Below, one piece after another: positions 27,817 to 37,522 of a DNA stretch of 59,694 bases (positions are counted from its first letter, which is position 1; the number at the start of each line of letters is the position of its first letter). The DNA comes from an uncultured Bacteroidales bacterium (GTDB taxonomy: Bacteria > Bacteroidota > Bacteroidia > Bacteroidales > Muribaculaceae), in NCBI GenBank assembly GCA_902784675.1, contig CACZVR010000023.1, positions 1-59,694 on the forward strand, given 5' to 3'. A program made the position numbers and the translations under genes. The notes under the pieces were generated by a model. It had not been told where the DNA came from and made no database searches. It saw nothing but the letters and a program-made list of their open reading frames with translations.

Positions 27817-27828
27817 GCAACCGATTGC
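27817..27828. promoter_or_regulatory. LacI-type operator upstream of the transporter operon
   Basis: GCAACCGATTGC differs by one base from the operators at 1853 and 10824. Its centre is 62.5 bases upstream of the -7 box at 27760-27753. A half-site, AACGGTTGCA, follows at 27833-27842. It lies between this promoter and the 3' end of an acyltransferase gene, which does not need it. Confidence 0.7.
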
Positions 27829-27872
27829 ATAGAACGGTTGCACATGTTGGAATTTCCTCGTTTGATGTGTTG

Positions 27873-28955
27873 TCACTTGCGTTTCAGCAGGCCGGCGATG
27901 GGGCGGGTGAAGAGGCGGTTGACAGCCCATGCAAGCAGGATGTCGATGGGAAGGATCAGCCACACAATGATACCGGGAGCAGCGGCACCGAACAGGTCGG
28001 TGGCGACAATCTCGTAAACCCCTTGGACCCCGATGTGCGCCATCACAGGCTCGAACAACCAGTTATAGACCAGCGCGGCAATCCCTTGCAGCATGAATAT
28101 CTCGTAACTGATGTCTCCTAGCCATTGCAATGGTCTGGATGACAATATCTTGCCGATGAAACCTTCGCGCCTGTCATAGAGCAGACTGACGACCAGAATC
28201 AGTGCCACGGGCAACCACCACAGGATGGCGTCGCTCCAGGGAAGCAAGTTCTCGCTGCTGGAACGATAGACGAGAACTGTCGCCGACAGCAGCGCGATGG
28301 CTAGCAGTTCGGCATCGGTGCCATTGCTCTGCTTGCCGAAGGTTTTCCATGATTTGATCTTGGGCAGAAGGCTGACCAGCGCCATGCCGATGACAAAGTC
28401 GATGATTCTCACGGGCGGGAAGACATACAGCGCAGTGCGGTCATAATCGTCGCTGCCTGCAAGAACGGCGATGACAACCAGCGCAGCCACTGCCAGAATG
28501 ATGGCTTTGTATCGCAGCCGCAACGGCATGAACCATCTGGCTAACAGCGGATAGCACAGGTAACAGAACAGCAGTGTGCTCAAGAACCAGGAGAACTTAT
28601 TGTAGGAGAAATAAATGGAGTGGGTGAGTGACCAACTCTGCAGCAGGGTGGCGTTCAGGACAAGAGATACGGGCTCAACGGCGAGTATGCCAATCAGCGC
28701 CAGCCCAACAATCCACATGGCCAGTGCAAGCCAGTGCAGGGGATAGAGTTTGGCGGCATGTCGCCAAGCGAATTGACGGTAGGAGGGGCCGTCCAGTTGT
28801 TGGAACTGATGCTTCATCGCCAGCAGGAAACCGCTCGCCATGAGGAAGAACGAGACACCTGCCCAAGTCATCTCCTCAAGGCCGGCAACACCCACGTGGA
28901 ACAGCACGATCATCAGCGCGAAAACGGCGCGCCACCCGTTAATCGTTTTTATCAT
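27873..28955 (-). CDS. Acyltransferase-3 family membrane protein
   Basis: This 360-residue integral membrane protein of the acyltransferase-3 family (OatA/NodX type) acylates sugars, often of surface polysaccharides. MIKTINGWRAVFALMIVLFHVGV at the start holds the family's N-terminal helix with the conserved R and H, and GVSFFLMASGFLLA follows near residue 33. About ten membrane segments are visible. It is a tandem paralogue of the upstream gene, which ends only 2 bases before this start. The two may acylate the polysaccharide made by the divergent cluster at 30211, but that is inference. Confidence 0.87.
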   Translation of the reverse strand: MIKTINGWRAVFALMIVLFHVGVAGLEEMTWAGVSFFLMASGFLLAMKHQFQQLDGPSYRQFAWRHAAKLYPLHWLALAMWIVGLALIGILAVEPVSLVLNATLLQSWSLTHSIYFSYNKFSWFLSTLLFCYLCYPLLARWFMPLRLRYKAIILAVAALVVIAVLAGSDDYDRTALYVFPPVRIIDFVIGMALVSLLPKIKSWKTFGKQSNGTDAELLAIALLSATVLVYRSSSENLLPWSDAILWWLPVALILVVSLLYDRREGFIGKILSSRPLQWLGDISYEIFMLQGIAALVYNWLFEPVMAHIGVQGVYEIVATDLFGAAAPGIIVWLILPIDILLAWAVNRLFTRPIAGLLKRK

Positions 28956-28984
28956 TTTTAGTCCTTAGTTTTTAGTCCTTTAGT
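28956..28984. repeat. TTAGTCC heptad repeat at the junction of two acyltransferase genes
   Basis: TTTTTAGTCCTTAGTTTTTAGTCC spans the last codons of the upstream acyltransferase (encoding GLKTKD and the stop) and the gap before the next start. The repeat therefore supplies the stop codon. Confidence 0.6.
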
Positions 28985-30025
28985 GGTCAGTCGGCGGTGG
29001 AAGTAGGCATTTATCGGGCGGGTGAACCACCTGTTCACCACCCACGCCAACGGCAGCAACAGCGGCAAGGCGAACCACGCCAGGTGGTTGTAGAGGTTGA
29101 GCCCGAAGTGGCCCATTGCTGGTGCCACAACGAAACCGAAAAGATGAAACACCACGAATTGCAGCACGTAGACCTCAAAACTGATGCTGCCTAACCATTG
29201 CAGTGGTCGCCATTGCAGCAAGCGCCCGATGGCACCTTCCTGCCCGTTGAGCCATGCCAAGGCTACCAAAATCGCCCCTTGGGGCAGCAACCAGATGAGC
29301 ACGTCTTCCCACGGCTTGACCCATGTCGTCGCCACGTTCACGCCGATGGCCACAGCCAGCGAGAGCAGAGCTACGGCCTCGATGAGCGTTGCCGTGCGGT
29401 AACCCACGCGTGGCCAGCGCTGCCGCAGGATGCGGTACAGATGAAACAGCGACAGCCCCACAACGATGTCGAGCACATGGGACAGCGGGTTGACAAACAC
29501 CGCTTCGCGCCCGGGAATGTCGAGCGGAAGCAGGATCACAGCCAGCGCGACGGCCAGCACAGCGGCCAGCAAGACCTTGTGTCGCAGCCGCCACCGCCCC
29601 AACCAGTGGGCCATGAAGGGGTAGATGAGATAGCAGAACAGCAGGGCACACAGGTACCATGCCACAGGATTAATGCCGTAGTGGATATCGTGGGCGGGAA
29701 ACCAGGAATGAATGAGCAGTGCACTCAATGCTGTCGCACCCCAATCAAACCATGACGGTCGGCAAATGAGCGCCAGAATCACCAGCAGCGCGAGGCCCAA
29801 CCAATGCAAGGGATAGAGCCTGACGGCATGGCTGAGCGTGAATCGCTTGTATTCGCTGGCAGTGAGTCGCTCAAATGGATGCCGCATCGCCAGCAGGAAC
29901 GTGCTGGAGAGGAAAAAGAAGGTCACACCGGTGACAGCCACGTTCCAAATCCAGCCCACGCCGGCATGGAACAAGACTATCGTGACCGCCATGAGTCCGC
30001 GCCATGAATTGATTGTCTTGATCAA
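28958..30025 (-). CDS. Acyltransferase-3 family membrane protein (tandem paralogue)
   Basis: This 355-residue membrane protein parallels the next gene down: MIKTINSWRGLMAVTIVLFHAGV against MIKTINGWRAVFALMIVLFHVGV, then VTFFFLSSTFLLAMRHPF and LYPLHWLGLALL. It is a recent-looking tandem duplication that has since diverged. It probably transfers an acyl group to an exported glycan. Its last codons lie in a TTAGTCC repeat, so the true C-terminus may once have been different. It is first of the two-gene operon and divergent from the flippase gene at 30211. Confidence 0.87.
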   Translation of the reverse strand: MIKTINSWRGLMAVTIVLFHAGVGWIWNVAVTGVTFFFLSSTFLLAMRHPFERLTASEYKRFTLSHAVRLYPLHWLGLALLVILALICRPSWFDWGATALSALLIHSWFPAHDIHYGINPVAWYLCALLFCYLIYPFMAHWLGRWRLRHKVLLAAVLAVALAVILLPLDIPGREAVFVNPLSHVLDIVVGLSLFHLYRILRQRWPRVGYRTATLIEAVALLSLAVAIGVNVATTWVKPWEDVLIWLLPQGAILVALAWLNGQEGAIGRLLQWRPLQWLGSISFEVYVLQFVVFHLFGFVVAPAMGHFGLNLYNHLAWFALPLLLPLAWVVNRWFTRPINAYFHRRLTTKGLKTKD

Positions 30026-30158
30026 GCCTTCTCGTTTTGATACCTGCCAGTGCGGCAGGAAAGATTAGCTGCGAAGTTACAAACAAATGGCGAAAGAGCC
30101 TCAAAAAAAAACGACAAATTTGGCATTTTGCCTTCGCAGTGCAACAATAGTAAATGAT

Positions 30159-30193
30159 TTTGCATTCGGCTTACACAAATTTTTGTATTTTTG
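30159..30193 (+). promoter_or_regulatory. Promoter of the exopolysaccharide cluster
   Basis: The -7 box TATTTTTG lies at 30186-30193 and a TTTG -33 candidate at 30159-30162 (23-base spacer, slightly long). It supports the flippase start at 30211 rather than an in-frame codon at 30154. Confidence 0.55.
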
Positions 30194-30210
30194 CAGCCGT
30201 AAAACAAGAA

Positions 30211-31656
30211 ATGGCTGTAAACACTGGTCATAGTGTGGATGGACGCGTTACCAAGTTCTTGAAGGACGTCGGCGTCTATGCGATAGGAAACATCGGCTCC
30301 AAGATCATCACGTTCTTAATGGTGCCGTTGTATACCTACTTCGTGCATGACACTTCCGATTTCGGCTATTATGACTTGTGTCTGCAGGTGTGCTTGCTGC
30401 TCATCCCCTTCGTCACCTTGCAGCTGCGCGACGGCGCCTTTAGGTTCTTGCTTGACTGTGACGAAACTGTTCAGCGCAAACGCATTGTCTCCTTTGTCTC
30501 CCGCACGTTGGCTGTGACCTTATCGTTGTCGGCGTTAGCTACGCTGGCATTTGTCTTGTTCACCGATATCAATTACCTGGGCTATGTGCTCGGCTTGCTG
30601 GTGGCCATGTCGTTGCAGGAGGTCTATTCCCAGGTCTTTCGTGGCTTGGGCAACAACCGCGCTTTTGTCGCTGTGGGCATCCTGTCGGCATTGGGCATCG
30701 GCGTGTTCAGCATTCTCTTTGTCGCAGGATTGGGGTGGGGCATCAAGGGTATTTTCCTGGCCAACATCCTTGCCCGTGTGCTTGCGCTGTTGCTTGTGGA
30801 GAGTAAGGTGCACCTCATCGTGCACAACACCCGCTGGTCGATTGACACCCGCCAGGTGGCGCGCGACATCATCCGTTACACATTGCCCCTGCTGCCCGGC
30901 TCGTTGTGTTGGTGGCTCACCGGCAGCAGTGACCGCCTGTTCATCAAGTATTTTCTGGGTCTGGACATCAATGGCGTGTATGCGGTCGCCATTCGTTTCA
31001 CGGGCATCATCAGCACGCTGGCGATCATCTTTTACCAGGCTTGGCAGGAAACTGCGATTCTGCAATACCACACACCTGACCGCAACCGCTTCTTTTCCAG
31101 GATGTTCAATGGCTACATCTTTTTGCTCTCGGCCATCTTGGTGGGCTATGTGTTCCTGCTCAAGGTCAACTATGGCTGGCTGGTGGCCAGTGAGTACAGC
31201 GAGAGCTTGAATTACATCTATCCTCTGGGCGTGTCGGCGGTGATTTTTGCCATTGCGGCCTTCTTTGACATGGGCTACCAGTGTGCCAAGGACACCAAGC
31301 GCACCCTCCCTGCCATCGTGCTGGCCGCCATCGTCAATGTGGTGCTGAATTTCCTGTTGATCAAGCCGTTGGGTGTGTATGGCGTCATCGTCACTCAGCT
31401 TGTATCCTACCTGGTGCTTGTCGTCTATCGCTGGTATGACATGAAGCGTTATTTCATCTTGAAAATCGACAAACGCTCGGCGGTGCCTGTTTTGGTGGTC
31501 CTGTTGAGCGCTGTCCCCTTCTATTACAGTCCCGGCATGTGGTTTGACATCACCTTTATGCTGGTTGCCCTTGCAGTCATCGCATGGGCGTGCGGCAAGG
31601 AGTTGCGCGAGATGTTGATGTCAAAAATCACCAAATCTGGCGAAGCCACAAAATAA
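30211..31656 (+). CDS. wzx: Polysaccharide flippase (Wzx/RfbX type)
   Basis: This 481-residue multi-pass membrane protein of the MVF/PST flippase family would flip lipid-linked repeat units across the inner membrane. FLKDVGVYAIGNIGSKIITFLMVPLYTYFV at about residues 14-43 is the typical first helix region; about 12-14 hydrophobic segments follow. I use the ATG at 30211 because the promoter lies between it and the earlier in-frame codon. It is the first gene of the exopolysaccharide cluster and is separated from wza by a hairpin with a T-run at 31665. Confidence 0.88.
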   Translation: MAVNTGHSVDGRVTKFLKDVGVYAIGNIGSKIITFLMVPLYTYFVHDTSDFGYYDLCLQVCLLLIPFVTLQLRDGAFRFLLDCDETVQRKRIVSFVSRTLAVTLSLSALATLAFVLFTDINYLGYVLGLLVAMSLQEVYSQVFRGLGNNRAFVAVGILSALGIGVFSILFVAGLGWGIKGIFLANILARVLALLLVESKVHLIVHNTRWSIDTRQVARDIIRYTLPLLPGSLCWWLTGSSDRLFIKYFLGLDINGVYAVAIRFTGIISTLAIIFYQAWQETAILQYHTPDRNRFFSRMFNGYIFLLSAILVGYVFLLKVNYGWLVASEYSESLNYIYPLGVSAVIFAIAAFFDMGYQCAKDTKRTLPAIVLAAIVNVVLNFLLIKPLGVYGVIVTQLVSYLVLVVYRWYDMKRYFILKIDKRSAVPVLVVLLSAVPFYYSPGMWFDITFMLVALAVIAWACGKELREMLMSKITKSGEATK

Positions 31657-31664
31657 TTGGGCAC

Positions 31665-31706
31665 TTGTTTCGTTTATTACATGTAAATATAGACGAAACA
31701 ATTTTT
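31665..31706 (+). terminator. Hairpin with T-run between wzx and wza
   Basis: TTGTTTCGT (31665-31673) pairs exactly with ACGAAACAA (31693-31701), followed by TTTTT. This resembles an intrinsic terminator or attenuator inside the cluster. An AT-rich loop of 19 bases makes it moderate in strength. Confidence 0.6.
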
Positions 31707-31713
31707 CAACCGT

Positions 31714-32520
31714 ATGAAATCTAAAATAGTTTTGATGCTGGTTGCATCGTTCATGTTGTTCTCATGCTCTTCAAATAAGGACAACACGCTAGCCTATTTC
31801 AATAACTTGGGTGACACGCCCAACGGCAAACTGCCTAGTCCGCCGAGTTCCTATCCTATTCTTGTCCAGAGCGACGATGAACTGGTCGTCTCCATCACCT
31901 CGGCTGTGCCCGAGGCCACTGCGGCTTACAACCTGCCGCTGGAGAATCCTGCGACTCGCAACGCGTTGCGCATGGCGACGCAGCCGCGCACCCAGACCTA
32001 CATCGTTGACCAGCAGGGTGACATCATGTTGCCGATATTGGGACGCATCCATGTGGGTGGCAAGACCACTAGCCAGATTGCCGGTGAAATCACGGCGATG
32101 GTGGAAAAAGATGTGAAGGACCCCTATGTGAAAGTGGACATCGTGAACTTCACCGTCGACGTCATGGGCGAGGTGAAAATGCCGCAGCGCGTCACTGCCG
32201 AGCGCCAGCACTTCACGGTGCTTGACGCGCTGGCACAGTGCAACGACTTGACCGAGTATGGCAAGCGTGACCGCGTTTACGTCATCCGCAACGAGAACGG
32301 TGAGCGCACCTATCACCGCCTGGACCTCACCAGCAGCGAGGTGTTCTCTTCGCCCTATTTCTATCTGCGTCAGAACGATGTCGTGTATGTGGAGCCCAAC
32401 CAGATCCGCATCGACAACTCAAAGTATAACCAGAACAACGCTTTCAAGCTTTCGGTCATCTCGACCATTGTGAGCAGTGTGTCGGTGATTGCATCACTCG
32501 TCATCGCGCTCACCCGCTAA
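31714..32520 (+). CDS. wza: Polysaccharide export outer-membrane lipoprotein (Wza type)
   Basis: This 268-residue lipoprotein has its signal ending LFS-C near residue 18. A polysaccharide-export domain (YPILVQSDDELVVSITS near 50, then TYIVDQQGDIMLPILGRIHVGG near 95) and a soluble-ligand-binding beta-grasp domain (VDVMGEVKMPQRVTAERQHFTVLDALAQ near 150) follow. A C-terminal hydrophobic segment is near 245-265. It would form the outer-membrane exit channel for the polysaccharide and work with the downstream kinase, 21 bases away. Confidence 0.92.
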   Translation: MKSKIVLMLVASFMLFSCSSNKDNTLAYFNNLGDTPNGKLPSPPSSYPILVQSDDELVVSITSAVPEATAAYNLPLENPATRNALRMATQPRTQTYIVDQQGDIMLPILGRIHVGGKTTSQIAGEITAMVEKDVKDPYVKVDIVNFTVDVMGEVKMPQRVTAERQHFTVLDALAQCNDLTEYGKRDRVYVIRNENGERTYHRLDLTSSEVFSSPYFYLRQNDVVYVEPNQIRIDNSKYNQNNAFKLSVISTIVSSVSVIASLVIALTR

Positions 32521-32541
32521 CGTAAAACAAAATACCAAGAC

Positions 32542-34821
32542 ATGGCAAAATTCAATACACCGCCCACTGCCCAACAAGAGGAGCAGATCATGGATTTCAG
32601 TGCGTTTGTGCGCAAGTATAAGCGCTACTGGTGGCTGTTTCTGCTGTCCCTGTTGGCTTGCATGACGCTGGCGTTCGCCTACCTCAAGTATGCCCAGCGC
32701 GTGTACAACATCAAGTCGGTAGTGCTCGTCGCTCAAGACGACAACAGCGCCGGTGCTGGTGCCAACCTGCTCAAGAGCATGAAACTCATGGGGCAGGGCA
32801 GCAAGGTTGATGACGAGATGATCGTTTTCTCGTCACAGGAACTCTGTACTCAAGTTGCCGAGCAACTCAAGCTCAACCGCTCCTATGTCGAGGACAGGGG
32901 ATGGCTCAAGCCCAAGAAGGATCATTACAACACCTCGCCCATCGAGGTGCTTGCCCCCGAGGAGATGTTCGACACGCTCTCGACAGTGACTTTCCAGATC
33001 GATGTGGACAAGAGTGGCAAGGCCAATATCAAGGCTCGGAGCGGAAATACAAAGCTTGCTGATTTGAAGGACGTCGCTTTGCCCGCAACGGTAAAGACGA
33101 GCTATGGCGTCTTTGGCATCCAGCCCACCAAGAATTTCAAACAGGGCAAGCCCTGTCACATCAAGGCCAGCCTGGCGGGTAACCAGTTGCGTGGCGAGGC
33201 GTTGAACCGCCGCATCAAGGTGAAACTCGTCACCAAGAAGTCTAACGGTATTGACCTGACACTTGCCGAGACCAACAAGTCTCGAGGAAAGGACATCCTC
33301 AACAAGCTCATGGAACTCTACAACGAGCGTGGGCAGAAGGAGAAAGACGAGCAGGCCATCAACACTGCCAAGTTCATTGATGAGCGTCTGGCGCTCATCT
33401 ACAAGGGCTTGACCAGCAGCGAGGCCGACATTGAGTCCTACAAGCGGGCCCACAAGATCGTGGATCCCGAATTGCAGATCAAGAGCTCGGTCGCCAAGCA
33501 GGAGAAGGCCGACCAGGCGATCATCAAGCTTGAGACCAATAGGCAACTGCTGGGCATGGTCAGGGACTTTGTGAGCAATCCTGCCAACAAGCACAGCTAC
33601 ATCCCCTTTGAGGTGGACTCCAGTGCAGCATCGGGAGGCATCAAAGCTTATAACAATCTGCTGGCCAAGCGTCAGGAGTTGGCGCAGTCGGCCAAGGGCG
33701 ACAACCAGGCCCTCAAGCAGATTGACGAGCAGTTAGAGACCATGCACGGCAATGTGCTGCAGGGTCTGAACTCGTCAATCAGGGGCGTTGACGTGCAACT
33801 GAGCAAAGCCCGCAGCCAGGCCAACCAGAGCGCCGGCGAGTTGGGCAAGGTGCCCACCGAGGAGCGCGAGGCACGCGAGCTTTTGCGTCAGCAGGGCATC
33901 CAGAACACGCTTTACACCTTCTTGCTCGAGAAACGCGAGGAGAACGCGCTGGTGCTTGCTGCCACAACGCCCAAGGGCAAGATCGTGGATCACGCCTATG
34001 CACAAAGCACCCCCATCAGCCCTAACCGCTTGGTCACTCTGGCGCTGGCACTGATGGCCGCGCTGATGTTGCCCCTGTTGCTTGTGTACCTGAAGGATCT
34101 GTTCACCACCAAGTTCTCCAACCAGGAGGAACTGGAAGAAATTTCCCAAGTGCCCTTCATCGGCCACGTTCATCACAACCGCCACAAAACGGCACTTGTC
34201 GTCAAGGACGGCAAGACCTCCTCTATCGTGGAACTCTTCCGCTATATCCGCAACAACTTGCAGTTCTTGCTCAACAAGGAGGACGACAAGGTCATCCTGG
34301 TCACCAGCAGCGTCAGCGGCGAGGGCAAGTCGTTCATCAGCACCAACATCGCATCGTCGTTCGCCCTGCTGGGGCGTCGCGTGGCCCTCGTGGGCATGGA
34401 CATCCGTTCACCCAAGTTGGCGTCGCAGAGCAATGTCACCCTCGACCAGATTGCACAGCCATGCAAGGAGGTCAAGGGACTGGACGTGTTTGTCGGCGGA
34501 GCTATCCCGCCCAACCCGTCAGAGCTGTTGCTGGGTGACCGCGTGAAGGACTTCTTCCGCGATCTGCGTGAGCAGTACGACGTGATTATCGTGGACTCGG
34601 CGCCCGTTGCCCAGGTGAGCGACAGCTTCGCGCTGGACAAGTACAGTAACGCCACGGTCTATGTCACTCGCGCCAACTACACCAAGCGCAACCTCATCAA
34701 GTTCATGAACCGCATCGCTGCCAACAAGCAGCTCAAGAACATGTGCGTTGTCTTGAACGATACCAAGCCTTCAGGAGACAATACCTATGGCTATGGTTAC
34801 GGCAAGACCAAGGAAGATTAG
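32542..34821 (+). CDS. wzc: Chain-length determinant tyrosine kinase (Wzc type)
   Basis: This 759-residue inner-membrane protein sets polysaccharide chain length and export by cycles of autophosphorylation. The Wzz domain begins near residue 14 (IMDFSAFVRKYKRYWWLFLLSLLACMTLAF, first membrane segment) and a coiled-coil-rich periplasmic part spans about 240-480. A second membrane segment is near 490-515 (LVTLALALMAALMLPLLLVYL). The kinase domain has Walker A SVSGEGKSF, Walker A' VALVGMDIRSP and Walker B YDVIIVDSAP. A short C-terminal tyrosine cluster, TYGYGYGK, is present. Domain order matches the fused Gram-negative type. Confidence 0.93.
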   Translation: MAKFNTPPTAQQEEQIMDFSAFVRKYKRYWWLFLLSLLACMTLAFAYLKYAQRVYNIKSVVLVAQDDNSAGAGANLLKSMKLMGQGSKVDDEMIVFSSQELCTQVAEQLKLNRSYVEDRGWLKPKKDHYNTSPIEVLAPEEMFDTLSTVTFQIDVDKSGKANIKARSGNTKLADLKDVALPATVKTSYGVFGIQPTKNFKQGKPCHIKASLAGNQLRGEALNRRIKVKLVTKKSNGIDLTLAETNKSRGKDILNKLMELYNERGQKEKDEQAINTAKFIDERLALIYKGLTSSEADIESYKRAHKIVDPELQIKSSVAKQEKADQAIIKLETNRQLLGMVRDFVSNPANKHSYIPFEVDSSAASGGIKAYNNLLAKRQELAQSAKGDNQALKQIDEQLETMHGNVLQGLNSSIRGVDVQLSKARSQANQSAGELGKVPTEEREARELLRQQGIQNTLYTFLLEKREENALVLAATTPKGKIVDHAYAQSTPISPNRLVTLALALMAALMLPLLLVYLKDLFTTKFSNQEELEEISQVPFIGHVHHNRHKTALVVKDGKTSSIVELFRYIRNNLQFLLNKEDDKVILVTSSVSGEGKSFISTNIASSFALLGRRVALVGMDIRSPKLASQSNVTLDQIAQPCKEVKGLDVFVGGAIPPNPSELLLGDRVKDFFRDLREQYDVIIVDSAPVAQVSDSFALDKYSNATVYVTRANYTKRNLIKFMNRIAANKQLKNMCVVLNDTKPSGDNTYGYGYGKTKED

Positions 34822-34855
34822 CCTCTGATAGAACCTACCGGAGAGGGAATTGCCC

Positions 34856-36346
34856 ATGGATAGATTTCTCATCATTGTCGCCTTAGGTTGTGCGCTGCTG
34901 TTTTTCGTCATCCGCGAGGGTGGCCGCATGACCAAATCCCGCTTTTATGAGATCATCATCGCAGTTTACACCTTCTCGTGCAGTTTCGCTCGTCTGTATG
35001 TGCCCTATGTCAATGCCGGTGGCGAGGAAAGCGCAGGCGGCTCCTTCGGCCCGACAGGCGGTGTGTGGCCCTTCTATGTTCTCTCGTTCTTGTTGCTGTG
35101 GATTATCGCAGTTGAGAAGTCATGGCGCATCAGGAGACCTAAACTGGTGGTGATGGGCATCATGGTGGCCTATGCCGTTTACACCTTGATTAACCCCTAC
35201 TGTGTTTCTCGAGTGTACTCCATTATTGAGGTGATTTATTTTCTGTCCTTCGCCATCTTCATTTATATGTTCTCTAACAGCTTCAATGTGAAGATGGTGG
35301 TGAATGGTATTTATATGGGCTTGGCGGTGACAGTGGCGCTTCACTTCCTGCTGTGCCTTTGCTACCCTGTGATGAACATGGAGGGTGTTGTCAAACTGTT
35401 TGACAGTGATGCGACCACGCGCAGCGAGGAACGAATCGGTGCGGTGGGTACCATGGGCCACCCTAATGTGTTGGGAACCTATGCATCCTACTATTTCACC
35501 TTCTTTGTGGCCTGTTTCATCACCAATTACAAGCGTCGCGAGAGTGCCATTCTGGCTGGGTTAGCGTTCATCGTTATTGTGTTGAGTGCCAGTCGCAGTG
35601 CGTTGTTGGCATCGGCTTTCGCCCTTTTGGCCATTGTCGTGTTCTATGTTTTTCGCCGTCACAAGTTGTTGAGTGTAGCAAGTATCCTCAAGGGCATCGT
35701 GCCGCTGGCGATCATCATCGCCTTGCTGCTCACGGGTCCGTTGAGTTTCCTGTTCAGCAACTTGGAGGATCTCGACGAGATGACGACCTCACGCCTGTTG
35801 CACTACTATTGCGGCTACGAGATTTTCCTTGACCACCCGTTGGTGGGTGTCAGTATGAACAACCATCTGTTTTACCTGATTGAGAACAGTTCGGCTGTCA
35901 TCTTCGAGCAGGTGTTCGACATGACCGATATATGGCGTCCCGAGGATTATTTGTTCATCACACCCATCCACAACATCTGGATTATCATGATTGTGGAGTT
36001 GGGTCTCATAGGTTCGCTGCCCATCATGGCTATGGTCGTCTATTACATTGCGACTTTCAAGCGACGAACGCTGATGTCGGCCAACCGCTACTATAACATC
36101 ATCAACATCACTGGACTGGGTATTGTCTGTTGCCAGTTGGTGCAGGGCAGTAGCGACTGGGCACCATTGACACCGCAGGTGTTGAACCTGTCGCTCATGT
36201 TCATTGTGCTGTCACTCAACAGGCACTACCGTGCCGAGGTGTATCCCGAGTTTGAGTCGGTCGAGGAAGCCAAGCGGAATATGCGCAGACAACAGAACCA
36301 AGCCGAGGAAGAGGAGGAAAACGCGATTGAAATTCAGGCCACATGA
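34856..36346 (+). CDS. O-antigen ligase/polymerase-like membrane protein
   Basis: This 496-residue membrane protein has about 11-12 hydrophobic segments and a large periplasmic loop. The segment RIGAVGTMGHPNVLGTYASYYF near residue 195 and SASRSALLASAFALLAIVVF near 243 match the O-antigen ligase (Wzy_C/WaaL) family, in which Arg and His residues of the loop act in glycan transfer or polymerisation. It is the best candidate for the repeat-unit polymerase here. I start at the ATG at 34856, preceded by GGAGAGGG, not the TTG two codons earlier. It overlaps the next gene by 4 bases. Confidence 0.82.
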   Translation: MDRFLIIVALGCALLFFVIREGGRMTKSRFYEIIIAVYTFSCSFARLYVPYVNAGGEESAGGSFGPTGGVWPFYVLSFLLLWIIAVEKSWRIRRPKLVVMGIMVAYAVYTLINPYCVSRVYSIIEVIYFLSFAIFIYMFSNSFNVKMVVNGIYMGLAVTVALHFLLCLCYPVMNMEGVVKLFDSDATTRSEERIGAVGTMGHPNVLGTYASYYFTFFVACFITNYKRRESAILAGLAFIVIVLSASRSALLASAFALLAIVVFYVFRRHKLLSVASILKGIVPLAIIIALLLTGPLSFLFSNLEDLDEMTTSRLLHYYCGYEIFLDHPLVGVSMNNHLFYLIENSSAVIFEQVFDMTDIWRPEDYLFITPIHNIWIIMIVELGLIGSLPIMAMVVYYIATFKRRTLMSANRYYNIINITGLGIVCCQLVQGSSDWAPLTPQVLNLSLMFIVLSLNRHYRAEVYPEFESVEEAKRNMRRQQNQAEEEEENAIEIQAT

Positions 36347-37464
36347 GAGATGTTTCACAGCACATATTGTTTCTTGCGACCGAATATGATGCGCCCGGCA
36401 TGCACCCTTATGCCATCAACATCATCAACAGCCTGTGGCAAGCAGGCGACCATGTGCTGATTGTGACGCGTTACGGCGCTGAATCCGAGGTGTTTCCCGA
36501 TATTCCCGATGACAGTATTACTTGGATAGACTATCCTGCCGGCAAGGTGCAACGCGCCGTGTTCAGGTATTTTCCCAAGCGTTTGAACCGTGCCATTGAC
36601 CAGGTGCTCGACACCCGTGACATCGGCCTTATCTATTCGTTGACGGGCGAGCTGGTGCTTGCTCCGTCCATTCGCCGTCTTCAGGCTCGCGTCCCTGTCC
36701 TTTACACGGTGCATGACGCCGTTTATCATGACTACAAGTTCAACTCTCCCGTGGCGTGGCTCAAGGACCGTCTGATTATCGCATTGCCGCAACAGCAACT
36801 GTTCAATCGCACGCTCAACAAGGTTACTAACAGCCATGAGCAGTTGGACTACATCACGCGTCATTACCCTGGGCATCAGGTGAGCTATGTGCCGTTCCCC
36901 ACACTTGTCAATCCCGCCATCGACAAGGGCGGCCTGCAAGTCGAGGAACTGAAGCACGTTGCCGATGGTTATATCTTGTTCTTCGGCACGGTGCAACATT
37001 ACAAGGGTGTGCATCTGTTGTGCGAGGCCTATCGCACTCATCCCGAATTGCAGAGTCGCGCGCTGGTGATAGCAGGGAAGGGCGACTTGCATTTTGACGG
37101 ACACGTTGATGGGCATGATGTGATTCACATCAACCGCTTTATCGACGACAGCGAGTTGCGTGACCTGTTCACCCGTGCCGCTGTCGTGGTCTATCCTTAT
37201 ACCTCGGCCACCCAGAGCGGTGTCACCTCCATTGCAGCCCGTTTCGGGCGTCCGATGGTGCTGAGCGACCTTCCGTTCTTTACCCAGACGTGCAGCGGAG
37301 CCACAGGAGTGGAATTTTTCCCAAGTGGGAATAGTGAGGCTCTTGCTCAGGCGATTAGCCGCAGTCTGGACTCGACGGCGTCTACCATTGCGCTCTATGA
37401 TCAATTATACAGCCCTGAAGCCCTTCGCGCTGCGCTCGAGGAGGCTATCGGCAAGATGTTGTGA
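36343..37464 (+). CDS. GT4-family glycosyltransferase
   Basis: This 373-residue cytoplasmic glycosyltransferase has the two-domain GT-B fold. The N-terminal LFLATEYDAPGMHPYAINIINSL is typical of GT4 acceptor-binding domains. The donor-binding half has YILFFGTVQHYKGVHLLCEAY near residue 210, ALVIAGKGDLHF near 240 and VVVYPYTSATQSGVTSIAARFGRPMVLSD near 285, corresponding to the EX7E-type region (with S/T replacements). Donor and linkage cannot be told. It overlaps the polymerase-like gene by ATGA, so the two are translationally coupled. Confidence 0.86.
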   Translation: MRDVSQHILFLATEYDAPGMHPYAINIINSLWQAGDHVLIVTRYGAESEVFPDIPDDSITWIDYPAGKVQRAVFRYFPKRLNRAIDQVLDTRDIGLIYSLTGELVLAPSIRRLQARVPVLYTVHDAVYHDYKFNSPVAWLKDRLIIALPQQQLFNRTLNKVTNSHEQLDYITRHYPGHQVSYVPFPTLVNPAIDKGGLQVEELKHVADGYILFFGTVQHYKGVHLLCEAYRTHPELQSRALVIAGKGDLHFDGHVDGHDVIHINRFIDDSELRDLFTRAAVVVYPYTSATQSGVTSIAARFGRPMVLSDLPFFTQTCSGATGVEFFPSGNSEALAQAISRSLDSTASTIALYDQLYSPEALRAALEEAIGKML

Positions 37465-37522
37465 GAATTAAACTGCGTGACCTCTTGTTGGTCTAATTGA
37501 TGATAACCTAAATGAATCGATT

